Origin: Halopseudomonas aestusnigri
GTDB lineage: Bacteria; Pseudomonadota; Gammaproteobacteria; Pseudomonadales; Pseudomonadaceae
DNA length: 64,000 bases
Assembly (NCBI RefSeq): GCF_002197985.1
Contig: NZ_NBYK01000001.1
Coordinates: forward strand, 255,023 to 319,022
Direction of reading: 5' to 3'
Shown: positions 54,865 through 63,425 of the stretch, piece by piece
Layout: every line of letters begins with the position of its first letter
How positions within the stretch are numbered: the first letter of the stretch is position 1
Position numbers and translations under genes: made by a program
Notes under the pieces: generated by a model
The model's input: the letters and a program-made list of their open reading frames with translations, nothing else
What the model was told of the DNA's origin: nothing
The model's database searches: none

Positions 54865-56934
54865 TCAGTCTGCGGAGAAGTCGTAATTCATGCTGTCGCT
54901 GGGCGGCTGCAGGTAGTGGCCCTGAATGTAATTGGCACCTGCCTGCCAGAGGGTTGGCATCATGGCTGCGCTATCGACGTAGGGCACAATGGTCAGCTTG
55001 CCCTGGCTGTGCAGGGAGCTGATGATGCCCTTAAGGGTCTCTACGGCTTTCGGGTCGGACAGGTCGCGGGTGAATGAGCCGTCGATTTTGATGTAGTCTG
55101 CGTGCACATGCTTCAGCGCCGCATACGGGTTTAGTGCGCCGCCAAAATGGCTGATCGAGACCCGGCAGTGCATGCGGTGCAGTGCCTCGGTATGCACCTT
55201 GGCCTGCTTAAGGTAGGTGTTTATATCGGCGTCATGGAACTGGAATATGATGGCGTCGGCCGGTAGCCTGGCTTCCTTCAGCTTGCCGGCAATCCATTCC
55301 ACCATGTCCGCTTCCTGCAGGCTTGCCCCGCTCAGATTCAGAAGCAGGTGGGTGTCTGCGCCGCGTCCGCGATGATTGCTGAGAAGCTTGACTGCCTGGG
55401 TGATTACCCAGCGATCAATCTCCAGTGCAAGCCCGGCTTCCTGGGCCGCTGGCAGGAAGTCGGCCGCTGGTACTTCCTCGCCTTCATGGTTCAACAGGCG
55501 CAGGAAGGTCTCGTAGTTTTCCGCTTCGTCACCACGCAGGCTGATAATCGGCTGGAACAGCAGGCGGAAGCCATTGGTTTCCAGGGTGTGCCTGATCAGG
55601 GCAATCAGGTTGCCGCGGTTGGCCTGCAATGCCAGCTCTTCCAGCGGGTTGAATACCTTGATGCCGTTGCCGCCGTTGTTGCCCAGTTGCTCGGCGAGGC
55701 GGTGCGCGCGATCAATGGCTTCGACCGGATCGGCGTTGGTTTCGCTGATAGATGCGACACCCATGCTGACGGTCATCCGAACTGTCCGGCCGTTGGTTTC
55801 AAACAGATGGGTCTCGATCTTGGTTCGCAAGGCTTCGAGTTGCTCTGTGGCCGCCTCGGGCTCCTGGCCCTCAATGAGGATGCTGCAGGCGTCATCGGCA
55901 AAGCGGGCCATCAGGGTGTCTTCACTGAAATGGGCGCGGAGCATCTGCGCCAGATCGGTCAGCAGCAGGTCGGCAGCGCCGATGCCGATGTCGGCTTGCA
56001 GGCTGCTGAAGCCATCTATGCTCAGGTAGACGAGGGTACTTGGCTGACCCTGGCGAACGGCCTGGTCGCGCACGCTATCCAGTTGCTCCTGGAAGTAGGC
56101 GCGATTGAACATGCCGGTTACCAGATCACGGCTGGCCATCGCCTTGAGTTTTTCCTCGAAGTCGCTGCTGGCCGTTTCTGCCCGGATGACGACCTGGGTG
56201 CAGGGTTCGCCGTCATAGCTGGCTGGAGAAAAGCTCAAGACCACCGGGAAGCGCTTGCCGTTGCTGTCCACTGCCTTGCAGCGAATCTCGTTCTGGCCAC
56301 CCTGGCTGGCGTAGTGGCGAAGGAAGTCCTTGAAGGCGCCCTGATCATCGCCATCGATGAGCCCCACCATCGGTTCTGCTGCCAGGTCATCCGGATCTTC
56401 ATAGCCGAACAGCTCGCCGTAAGCGCGGTTGGTATAGATATGCATGCCGTCATGCACGTAGGCGATGGCGTCCACGGAGCTGTCCAGCAGCAGCTGGCAG
56501 CGCTTCTCGGCTTCGCGCAGGGTCTGTTCGACGATGCGACGTTGGCGGCGCGCATTCAGATTGGCCAGCTCGCGGTCGACGATCAGGGTCAGAAGTACGT
56601 CGGCATCATGCGGGATTGCGTCGGTCATACCGCTGCGCAGTGCTTCGGTGCGCATTTCCAGATCAATTTCGGGCTTGAGCAGGATGAACGGGATGTCTCT
56701 GGATTGGCGTTTGATCAGGGTGATGGCGTCTTCCGCCGTCATGTAACTGGTTTCGGTCTGGGCCAGGCAGATGTCCCAGTTCTGCTGCAGGCATTCCTGC
56801 AGATCTTCGATGGAGGTAACCCTGTGGGCGCGTGTTGCGTGGCCTGCATTACGCAGCAGACTGACCATACGCTCGGCATTGTTCTGGGAGTCGTCGAGGA
56901 TCAGCAGCTTGATGGCTTGGTTGTCGTTGGCCAT
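54865..56934 (-). CDS. fimX: FimX-type degenerate REC-PAS-GGDEF-EAL protein
   Basis: The 689-aa protein has a receiver-like domain (residues 8-122) whose phosphoacceptor position appears to be Gln59 rather than Asp, a PAS domain (about 140-250), a GGDEF-like domain with ADDAC at 346-350 in place of GGDEF, and an EAL-like domain with ETF at 475-477. It should therefore neither make nor degrade c-di-GMP. FimX of P. aeruginosa, next to serB in the same way, binds c-di-GMP through its EAL-like domain and promotes type IV pilus assembly; R479 beside the former EAL motif is kept here. A PilZ-like protein gene lies directly upstream on the same strand. Confidence 0.88.
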   Translation of the reverse strand: MANDNQAIKLLILDDSQNNAERMVSLLRNAGHATRAHRVTSIEDLQECLQQNWDICLAQTETSYMTAEDAITLIKRQSRDIPFILLKPEIDLEMRTEALRSGMTDAIPHDADVLLTLIVDRELANLNARRQRRIVEQTLREAEKRCQLLLDSSVDAIAYVHDGMHIYTNRAYGELFGYEDPDDLAAEPMVGLIDGDDQGAFKDFLRHYASQGGQNEIRCKAVDSNGKRFPVVLSFSPASYDGEPCTQVVIRAETASSDFEEKLKAMASRDLVTGMFNRAYFQEQLDSVRDQAVRQGQPSTLVYLSIDGFSSLQADIGIGAADLLLTDLAQMLRAHFSEDTLMARFADDACSILIEGQEPEAATEQLEALRTKIETHLFETNGRTVRMTVSMGVASISETNADPVEAIDRAHRLAEQLGNNGGNGIKVFNPLEELALQANRGNLIALIRHTLETNGFRLLFQPIISLRGDEAENYETFLRLLNHEGEEVPAADFLPAAQEAGLALEIDRWVITQAVKLLSNHRGRGADTHLLLNLSGASLQEADMVEWIAGKLKEARLPADAIIFQFHDADINTYLKQAKVHTEALHRMHCRVSISHFGGALNPYAALKHVHADYIKIDGSFTRDLSDPKAVETLKGIISSLHSQGKLTIVPYVDSAAMMPTLWQAGANYIQGHYLQPPSDSMNYDFSAD

Positions 56935-56994
56935 GGTCTTCCGGGGGGTGCAGGGCCGGTTTGAATGGCCCCTTACAGATCAAGGAATTTGAAT

Positions 56995-58779
56995 CTACAG
57001 AGACTTCCATAGTGAGTCAAAGTCATCCTCGGGGCCAGCGGTCAGAGATGCGCGCCCTGTCTCAGATTGACTGGTCCCAGCGGTCTCCTGCTCGATCAGG
57101 TGATACTCGAACTGACTGAAGCTGCCGGTCGCGCTGACGCGATTGCTCAGATTGGCCCTTTCGACCTTTCCGCCCTGCAGAATGTTGATCTTGCTGTTGA
57201 CCTGAAATGGCAGGCGCGGGGTGATGATAGTTGCCGGACGGTCGATAGCTGTCACGGCGGGCAGCAACAGTGCGCGCAGGTACTGGCTTGGTTCGCCCGT
57301 CTTGCGGATCAGCTTGGCTGCGCAGGGGGTACAGTGCGGTGCAATCAGTTCAATGCCCATCTGCGTGCCACCGCCGCGGACCTGACGAATCCAGCGCACG
57401 ACGGCCAGGCTCCAGTCCTGTTCGTTGGCTTCCTGGATACCCAATAGTTCGCCCGCCTGCAGTTGTTTGGGAACCTCTTTCGGCCAGGTCAGGCAGAAGC
57501 CGCCGGGACTGTGGTTGACAATCGGCAGGTTATGGATCGGATATTGGTCGTCACCCTCTTCGGCTTCTTCCGAGTTGGTGCCGTAGTTGATTTGCTCGAC
57601 GCCGGCGGCATGCCACTCTACCGAGTCACCACCATCAAACGCGCTGCTCCAGCCGCCTTCACGGGCCCGCTGCGCCGCATCCGAAAACGGATTGAGCTCG
57701 GCATCGCTGGCGTCGATCATGCGTGCGAAGCTCTTGCCGGAAATCCGGTAGTGAGTCGCGCTCATGCCAATGCTGACACGCAGGTGCCCCTGGCTCGGGA
57801 TTCGGTTAAAGGTGCGCTCGGCCAGGTCTCCCCAGGACTGGCTGACGTGCTGCAGCAATTCCACGCCCAGCACGCTTGGGATGTGCAATTCGCCCCGGTA
57901 GTCATTGCCGGTAGTCATGAATTCCTTGATGCCATTGACCAGCTTGCGGGTATCGAGTCCCAGGCTGTGGTCAAGGCTTTCGCCACGAATCAAAGATTTG
58001 TAGCGTGGCGGGCAGTCCATGTCAGGGTTAATGATGAACAGTGCCTTTGAATCTTCCGGGGAGACCAGCCGGGCATAACGGCTCCAGTCTTCCAGCGTGG
58101 CAAACAGGCGACCCATTGCGCTCTGGCGCATCTGATTGGGGCGGCTCGCGCCCATCAGCAGGGCGACCAGATAGCATTGTTCGATACTCAGGGGTTGGCG
58201 GTCAGCGCTCTCGCTGTCCGGTACCGGTGTCTGGTGGAGGTTGCGTTTGCGCGCCAGTTGGTACAGTTGGTGCAACTCGAGCCAGACCCCATCTGCTACC
58301 GGGCAGTAAAGCTGGAAAGCACGCAGAAGTGGCCCGCACAACCCGCGGATTGATCGCTGCAGGGCCAGTGTCATCAGGTTGGCGTGATCGCGTGATTTGA
58401 TACTGCGTTCCTGGGCAACGATGATCTTGTAGCCGTTGGCCAGATGGTTCTGCAGCGACTGGGACAGATTGGCAACCTTGCGCGGCTTGTCTTCGAGCAC
58501 AATCGATTGGCCCAGGTAGTAGCGCGATAGGGCGGTGCAGACATAGTGCACCTCGGGCCGAATGCGCTCCAGCATGGCCAGGCGCTTGTCGGCAGGCACG
58601 TCGTACTGGTTCAGTTCAATCAGTCCCTGATAGAGCTGGCGCGCCGTTTCACCGATATTGGCTTTTGGCAGGTTGGCTAGCCACTGGGCTATGCCTTTCT
58701 CGGACCCTTCTGCAAAACTCAGGTTACTGAGTGTCTGCTGGGGTATCCGCAAATGCAGCTTTTGCGTTGTGCTATCCAT
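56995..58779 (-). CDS. Hypothetical protein with a C-terminal PilZ-like domain
   Basis: The 594-aa protein is largely helical over residues 1-340 with no recognised domain there (blocks GLCGPLLRAFQLYCPVADG and LRVSIGMSATHYRISGK are conserved-looking). At about 420-481 it has a PilZ-like segment: NHSPGGFCL (N-x-S-x-x-G at 422-427), AVVRWIRQVRGGG and GIELIAP. The Arg-x-x-x-Arg motif that completes a canonical c-di-GMP site is not obvious before it. It is 60 bases upstream of fimX on the same strand, so the two are probably cotranscribed. I infer a role with FimX in c-di-GMP-dependent surface motility. Confidence 0.72.
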   Translation of the reverse strand: MDSTTQKLHLRIPQQTLSNLSFAEGSEKGIAQWLANLPKANIGETARQLYQGLIELNQYDVPADKRLAMLERIRPEVHYVCTALSRYYLGQSIVLEDKPRKVANLSQSLQNHLANGYKIIVAQERSIKSRDHANLMTLALQRSIRGLCGPLLRAFQLYCPVADGVWLELHQLYQLARKRNLHQTPVPDSESADRQPLSIEQCYLVALLMGASRPNQMRQSAMGRLFATLEDWSRYARLVSPEDSKALFIINPDMDCPPRYKSLIRGESLDHSLGLDTRKLVNGIKEFMTTGNDYRGELHIPSVLGVELLQHVSQSWGDLAERTFNRIPSQGHLRVSIGMSATHYRISGKSFARMIDASDAELNPFSDAAQRAREGGWSSAFDGGDSVEWHAAGVEQINYGTNSEEAEEGDDQYPIHNLPIVNHSPGGFCLTWPKEVPKQLQAGELLGIQEANEQDWSLAVVRWIRQVRGGGTQMGIELIAPHCTPCAAKLIRKTGEPSQYLRALLLPAVTAIDRPATIITPRLPFQVNSKINILQGGKVERANLSNRVSATGSFSQFEYHLIEQETAGTSQSETGRASLTAGPEDDFDSLWKSL

Positions 58780-58943
58780 AACTGTCGTATCCAGTACAAG
58801 CGTCTATGGCCTGATTCCGGCCCACGGGGTGTGCCGGTCTTCCGTGGCTCTGTGGGGGGAAACAGCCTTCCGAAAACACACTCTAGCAGCTTAGCTGACA
58901 ACTGGCTAAGCCCGCTCCCTGCCGTTGCCACCAAGGCTGATGA

Positions 58944-59993
58944 TTATGCCTGATTGCCCGTTGGGGGCGCGTCCTGTTGCAGCTCTACGCTGACCGGCAC
59001 CTTGCCCGGCTCGCCGGCAACTTCCCGCACCAGCCTGGGTACCAGGTAGCCCGGCATGCGGGTGAGCATGGCGCCGACCAGCGCGCGAGCCTCGTCATCC
59101 GGGACCATAAAGTGGCTGGCGCCGCGGACGCGGTCAAGCAAATGGAGATAATAGGGCAATATACCGGCATCGCCTAGTGCCTCACCCAGCGCTTGCTGCG
59201 CCGTCAGGCTGTCGTTGACGCCGCGCAGCAAGACGGCCTGATTGAGCAGTATGACGCCGGCCTGGCGCAAAAGGGCTGCTGCTTCTGCGGTTCGGGCGTC
59301 CAGTTCGGCTGCATGATTGCAATGCCAGACCATGGTGACCGGCAGGCGCGTACCGCACAGCGCGTCGATCAGCTCGGGGGTGATGCGTTGTGGTATGACG
59401 ACAGGCAGTCGGGTGTGCACGCGCAGGCGTCGTACGTGGGCGATGGCGGCAATCTCGCGGGTCAGCCAGGCCAGGCGTCGGTCGTTGGCTGCGAGCGGAT
59501 CGCCGCCGCTGTAGATGACCTCGCTGATACTGCTGTCGTTGCGGATATATTCGAGGGCGTCGTTCCACTCGCTGGTGCTGAGGTTGTTGTCGTCATAGGG
59601 GAAATGGCGACGGAAGCAATAGCGGCAGTTGACAGCGCAACCACTGCTGACGACCAGCAGCAGGCGACCATGGTACTTGTGAATGATCCCGGGCCTGGCG
59701 TTGGTGTGCTGTTCTCCGAGGGGGTCGAGTACATACCCGGGCTGCTCTGCCAACTCTTCGCCGATCGGCAGGACCTGACGCAGCAAAGGGTCATTGATAT
59801 CGCCCGGACGCATACGGCTGAGGTAAGGCTCCGGGACCCTCAGCGGAAATGTCTCGGCTGCAGCCAGAGCCGCAGGCAGAAGTGTGCTTTCGAGATGCAG
59901 GCGGCGCAGAAGCTCGGCGGGGCTGGTGATGCTGTTGGCCAGAATATTTTGCCAGCTGGCGGACTCAACACGAACTGCAGAACCATGTATCAT
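58944..59993 (-). CDS. epmB: EF-P beta-lysylation protein EpmB (lysine 2,3-aminomutase)
   Basis: EpmB (YjeK) is a radical SAM enzyme that turns alpha-lysine into (R)-beta-lysine for attachment to EF-P. The 349-aa protein has the cluster motif CxxxCxxC in SSGCAVNCRYCFRRHFPY, PLR-V-P-containing FPLRVPEPYLSRM, and LHLLDRVRGASHFMVP near the end. Start MIHGSAVRVESASWQ at 59993 fits the family; an in-frame ATG at 60077 would run into the efp promoter. It diverges from efp. Confidence 0.95.
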   Translation of the reverse strand: MIHGSAVRVESASWQNILANSITSPAELLRRLHLESTLLPAALAAAETFPLRVPEPYLSRMRPGDINDPLLRQVLPIGEELAEQPGYVLDPLGEQHTNARPGIIHKYHGRLLLVVSSGCAVNCRYCFRRHFPYDDNNLSTSEWNDALEYIRNDSSISEVIYSGGDPLAANDRRLAWLTREIAAIAHVRRLRVHTRLPVVIPQRITPELIDALCGTRLPVTMVWHCNHAAELDARTAEAAALLRQAGVILLNQAVLLRGVNDSLTAQQALGEALGDAGILPYYLHLLDRVRGASHFMVPDDEARALVGAMLTRMPGYLVPRLVREVAGEPGKVPVSVELQQDAPPTGNQA

Positions 59994-60099
59994 TGGCGTT
60001 TTTCCGCGCATGGGTGTCAGGGTGTCCGACTGACGGCCTCGCACACTGGCTGGTGTGGCGCGAGTCGGATCATCCATTCAATTTAAAGTGGGAACTTGT

Positions 60100-60666
60100 A
60101 TGGCCAACTATTCTACCAACGAATTCAAACCGGGTCTTAAGGTGATGCTGGACGGTGATCCGTGCTCGATTCTGGAGAACGAATACGTCAAACCGGGTAA
60201 AGGCCAGGCGTTTAACCGCGTCAAGGTCCGTAACCTGAAGACCGGTCGCGTCAACGAGCGCACCTTCAAGTCGGGCGACAGCCTGGAAGGCGCCGACGTG
60301 ATGGATCGCGAGATGGAGTACCTGTACTCCGACGGTGAGTTCTGGCACTTCATGGCGACCGACGGCTCCTTCGAGCAGTACGGCGCTGACGAGAAGGCGG
60401 TTGGCGACTGCATGAACTGGATGAAAGAGCAGGTGGTTTACACTGTGACCCTGTTCAATGGTGCGCCTATTGCGGTGACTCCGCCGAACTTTGTCGAGCT
60501 GGAAGTCGTTGAAACCGACCCGGGCGTGCGTGGTGATACCTCCGGTGGCGGCAACAAGCCGGCCAAGCTGGTAACCGGTGCAGTGGTCAAGGTGCCGCTG
60601 TTTATCAACACCGGCGACGTGCTCAAGGTTGATACCCGTTCCAGCGAGTATGTTGGTCGCGCGTAA
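60100..60666 (+). CDS. efp: Translation elongation factor P
   Basis: EF-P relieves ribosome stalling at polyproline stretches. The 188-aa three-domain protein starts [19 protein letters not shown] and carries Lys34 in [10 protein letters not shown], the residue modified by EpmA, with the flanking loop intact. The conserved C-terminal [18 protein letters not shown]-like [17 protein letters not shown] is present. The flanking genes on both sides encode its modifying enzymes. Confidence 0.97.
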   Translation: MANYSTNEFKPGLKVMLDGDPCSILENEYVKPGKGQAFNRVKVRNLKTGRVNERTFKSGDSLEGADVMDREMEYLYSDGEFWHFMATDGSFEQYGADEKAVGDCMNWMKEQVVYTVTLFNGAPIAVTPPNFVELEVVETDPGVRGDTSGGGNKPAKLVTGAVVKVPLFINTGDVLKVDTRSSEYVGRA

Positions 60667-60686
60667 CGGTTTTGGTGGTTGAAGAT

Positions 60687-60710
60687 ACCGGGGCCTGTCC
60701 CCGGTTTTTT
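60687..60710 (+). terminator. Intrinsic terminator after efp
   Basis: ACCGGGG (60687-60693) pairs with CCCCGGT (60699-60705) and is followed by TTTTT. It separates efp from epmA by ending most efp transcripts; epmA begins 26 bases later and may depend on read-through or a promoter within efp. Confidence 0.85.
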
Positions 60711-60735
60711 GTGTCCGTAAATTGAGGTAGGCAGC

Positions 60736-61698
60736 ATGAATCGACTGTGGCAACCCAGTGCAACCATCGACGCTCTGCGTCAGCGCGCGGGCATTATCAA
60801 TCGTATTCGCGCGTTCTTTGCCGAGCGTGGTGTGCTGGAGGTGGATACGCCCAGCCTGTCACATGCGGCTGTCAGCGACCCGTTCCTGCACCCCTTTTCT
60901 GCCCAATACATCCCCGAGGGCGGTGGGCAGGCAGCAACGCTGTATCTGCATACCTCACCCGAATATCCGATGAAGCGTTTGCTGGCGGCGGGCAGTGGCG
61001 CGATCTGGCAGCTGTGCAAGGTCTATCGCAACGGCGAGATCGGCAGGCGGCATAATCCTGAATTCAGCATGCTCGAGTGGTATCGCCCAGGGTTTGATCA
61101 CCATCAGCTAATGGATGAAGTTGATGCGCTGGTGCGCGCTGTGCTTGCCGGCGAGTCGGCGCGGCGGATTACTTATGCCGCCGTGTTTGCCGAGCATACC
61201 GGTCTGGATATTCATCAGTGCAGTGACGCCGATCTGCAAAGCCTGGCCGCCGCGCGCTGCGGATTCCAGGGAGAGTTGTCGCGCGGCGGCTATCTGAATT
61301 TGCTGTTTTCCGAATGTGTCGAGCCCCGGTTGCAGGCGCCGACCATGGTGTACGCGTTTCCCGCATCGCAGGCGGCACTGGCGCGGGTTGTCGAGGGCGA
61401 TGATCGGGTGCCGAGCGCCGCGCGCTTCGAAATGTTCGTCAAGGGCATGGAACTGGCCAACGGCTACTTCGAACTCACTGATGCCGATGAGCAGTTGCGG
61501 CGCTTTGAGGCAGATCAGGCCCAGCGTAAAGCGCTGGGCCTCACTGCATTGCCGATCGACATGCCACTGGTAGACGCGTTGCGCTCTGGCATGCCCTCGT
61601 GCGCAGGTGTGGCGCTGGGGGTGGATCGACTGGTGATGCTGGCGCTGGGCGCCAGCACGATTGGTGAGGTTATCGCGTTCGATACGCAGCGTGCCTGA
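60736..61698 (+). CDS. epmA: EF-P--(R)-beta-lysine ligase EpmA
   Basis: EpmA (PoxA/GenX) is a truncated class II lysyl-tRNA-synthetase-like enzyme that ligates beta-lysine to EF-P Lys34. The 320-aa protein has the class II motifs: VLEVDTPSLSHAAVSDPF, LHTSPEYPMKRLLAAGSG, FRNGEIG-like VYRNGEIGRRHNPEFSMLEW, and motif 3 GVALGVDRLVML. No anticodon-binding domain is present, as expected. It converges on psd with 3 bases between stops. Confidence 0.96.
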   Translation: MNRLWQPSATIDALRQRAGIINRIRAFFAERGVLEVDTPSLSHAAVSDPFLHPFSAQYIPEGGGQAATLYLHTSPEYPMKRLLAAGSGAIWQLCKVYRNGEIGRRHNPEFSMLEWYRPGFDHHQLMDEVDALVRAVLAGESARRITYAAVFAEHTGLDIHQCSDADLQSLAAARCGFQGELSRGGYLNLLFSECVEPRLQAPTMVYAFPASQAALARVVEGDDRVPSAARFEMFVKGMELANGYFELTDADEQLRRFEADQAQRKALGLTALPIDMPLVDALRSGMPSCAGVALGVDRLVMLALGASTIGEVIAFDTQRA

Positions 61699-61701
61699 GG
61701 A

Positions 61702-62550
61702 TCAGGCAACGCTGCCCATCAGTTGCCCCATCTGCACGCTAGCCCCGGCCTTGAGGGCTTCGCTCCAGTGTATTGCCTCTGGGCCGAACAGCACGATGGC
61801 GGTTGAGCCGAGTTTGAAGCGGCCCATCTCATTGCCTTTCTCCAGCTTCGGGGCGGCCTGGCCGTAAGCGGTGCTGCGCAGCGTACGGCTGGGCGGGGCA
61901 ACCAGGCCAGCCCACACCGTCTCAACCGACGCAACGATCATGGCGCCGACCAGAACGACGGCCATTGGACCGGCTTCGGTATCGAACAGGCACACCACGC
62001 GCTCGTTGCGGGCGAACAACTCCGGTACGTTCTCGGCGGTCGTCTGGTTGACCGAGAACAGTTTGCCCGGAACGTAGATCATTTCCTTCAGGGTGCCGCC
62101 AAAGGGCATGTGTACGCGGTGGTAGTCCTTGGGCGAGAGGTAAACAGTCGCGAACTCGCCGCCCTGGAAGTCGGCCGCCAGCTCGGCATTGCCGCCGAGC
62201 AACTCCTGCACGCTGAAGCTGTGCCCCTTGGCCTGAAAGATACGGCCGTGTTCAATCTTGCCGAGCTGACTGATGGCACCGTCGGCCGGGCAGAGGATGC
62301 CACCGGGGGTCTGATCCAGCGGGCGGGCATCGGGCTTGAGTGCGCGGGTGAAAAAGTCGTTGAAGCTGCTGTAAGCGGTTGGGTTCTCTTCTTGTGCCTC
62401 GCTCATGTCGACCTGGTAGCGTTTGACAAACCAGGTAATGAACGGGTTTTTGACCCAGCCCCAGGTGCAATTGGCCAGGCAGCCGGCCAGACGCGAGAGC
62501 AGGTGGTGCGGCAGCAGGTACTGAAACAGGATAAACAGACGATCAGGCAT
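61702..62550 (-). CDS. psd: Phosphatidylserine decarboxylase proenzyme
   Basis: Psd makes phosphatidylethanolamine at the inner membrane. The 282-aa proenzyme carries the self-cleavage motif LGST with Ser249 as the future pyruvoyl group, plus NDFFTRALKPDARP, PADGAISQLG and YLSPKDYHRVHMPFGGTL. CdsA, encoded earlier in the window, supplies the CDP-diacylglycerol upstream in this pathway. The rhodanese gene is immediately upstream, with 9 bases between. Confidence 0.97.
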   Translation of the reverse strand: MPDRLFILFQYLLPHHLLSRLAGCLANCTWGWVKNPFITWFVKRYQVDMSEAQEENPTAYSSFNDFFTRALKPDARPLDQTPGGILCPADGAISQLGKIEHGRIFQAKGHSFSVQELLGGNAELAADFQGGEFATVYLSPKDYHRVHMPFGGTLKEMIYVPGKLFSVNQTTAENVPELFARNERVVCLFDTEAGPMAVVLVGAMIVASVETVWAGLVAPPSRTLRSTAYGQAAPKLEKGNEMGRFKLGSTAIVLFGPEAIHWSEALKAGASVQMGQLMGSVA

Positions 62551-62559
62551 GGTGCTTCC

Positions 62560-63369
62560 TTAGAGTTCTACTGCGGTGTCTGGATGGTTACCCCACTCGG
62601 ACCATGAGCCTGCGTAGGCTCTGACGCGTGGGTAGCCCAGCAGCTTGGCTGCCAGATAGGTGAAGCCGGAACGGTGGTGCGTCTGGCAGTGGGTGACGAT
62701 TTCCTTGTCCGGTGTGATGCCCAGCTTGAGCAGCTGTTCGGCCATGTCCGAGCGCATGCGCAGGCCGCGCTCGGGGTCCATCCCGGCAGTCCATTCAAAA
62801 TTGACTGCGCCGGGAATATGGCCGCCTTTGCTGGCGACAACCTTCTCACCACGGTACTCCTGTGGCGAGCGAGCATCCCAGATGACCCGGTCTGGATTGT
62901 GCAGGTCTGCCATCAGCTCCGTCAGGGTGATGGTGTGGTCGTTGTTCGGTGTAATTGTTGGCGTCGTGGGTGTGGCCTGCTGCGGTGCACTTTCCAGCGG
63001 CAGCCCGTCTTCGATCCAGGCCTTGAGGCCGCCGTTAATATAGCTGTAGCGGGTGTGACCAATGCAGTCGAGCATCCAGATAAAACGCCCCGCCCAGCCT
63101 CCACCCTCGTCGTCGTAAACGACATAGTGGATATCATCCTGGTGACCCAGCTCGGCAAAAATGGCCTGCAGCTCGGGCAGGCCGGGCAGCGGGCCCGGAC
63201 GTGGTGCGGGTGAGGCGGTACGTGCGGGCGCAAGATGCACGGCGCCGGGAATATGCCCTGCCTGATACTGGGCCGTGCTGCACAGATCAACCAGGCGGAC
63301 CTGTTCGCTGTTCAGAGGCAGCGGCAGCTCAGCGGGGTCAATCAGTAGTGGCAGCGTAAGGGATGCCAT
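62560..63369 (-). CDS. rhdA: Thiosulfate sulfurtransferase (rhodanese)
   Basis: The 269-aa two-domain rhodanese has an inactive N-terminal domain (VRLVDLCSTAQYQAGHIPGA) and a catalytic C-terminal domain with Cys228 in the loop CQTHHRSG, the same active-site loop as P. aeruginosa RhdA as I remember it. Start MASLTLPLLIDPAELP at 63369 is preferred; an in-frame ATG at 63411 adds an unconserved 14-residue tail. In pseudomonads rhdA also lies beside psd. It could transfer sulfane sulfur to cyanide or another acceptor. Confidence 0.92.
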   Translation of the reverse strand: MASLTLPLLIDPAELPLPLNSEQVRLVDLCSTAQYQAGHIPGAVHLAPARTASPAPRPGPLPGLPELQAIFAELGHQDDIHYVVYDDEGGGWAGRFIWMLDCIGHTRYSYINGGLKAWIEDGLPLESAPQQATPTTPTITPNNDHTITLTELMADLHNPDRVIWDARSPQEYRGEKVVASKGGHIPGAVNFEWTAGMDPERGLRMRSDMAEQLLKLGITPDKEIVTHCQTHHRSGFTYLAAKLLGYPRVRAYAGSWSEWGNHPDTAVEL

Positions 63370-63425
63370 GAACAAGGTCTCCTGCAGTGGAGCAAACTGG
63401 CGCTCCGTCAAAAAAAGAGTGGATG

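Noticed and set aside
55348-56964. 538-codon plus-strand frame opposite fimX
   Set aside because: Antisense to a clear multi-domain protein; no ribosome-binding site or family match.
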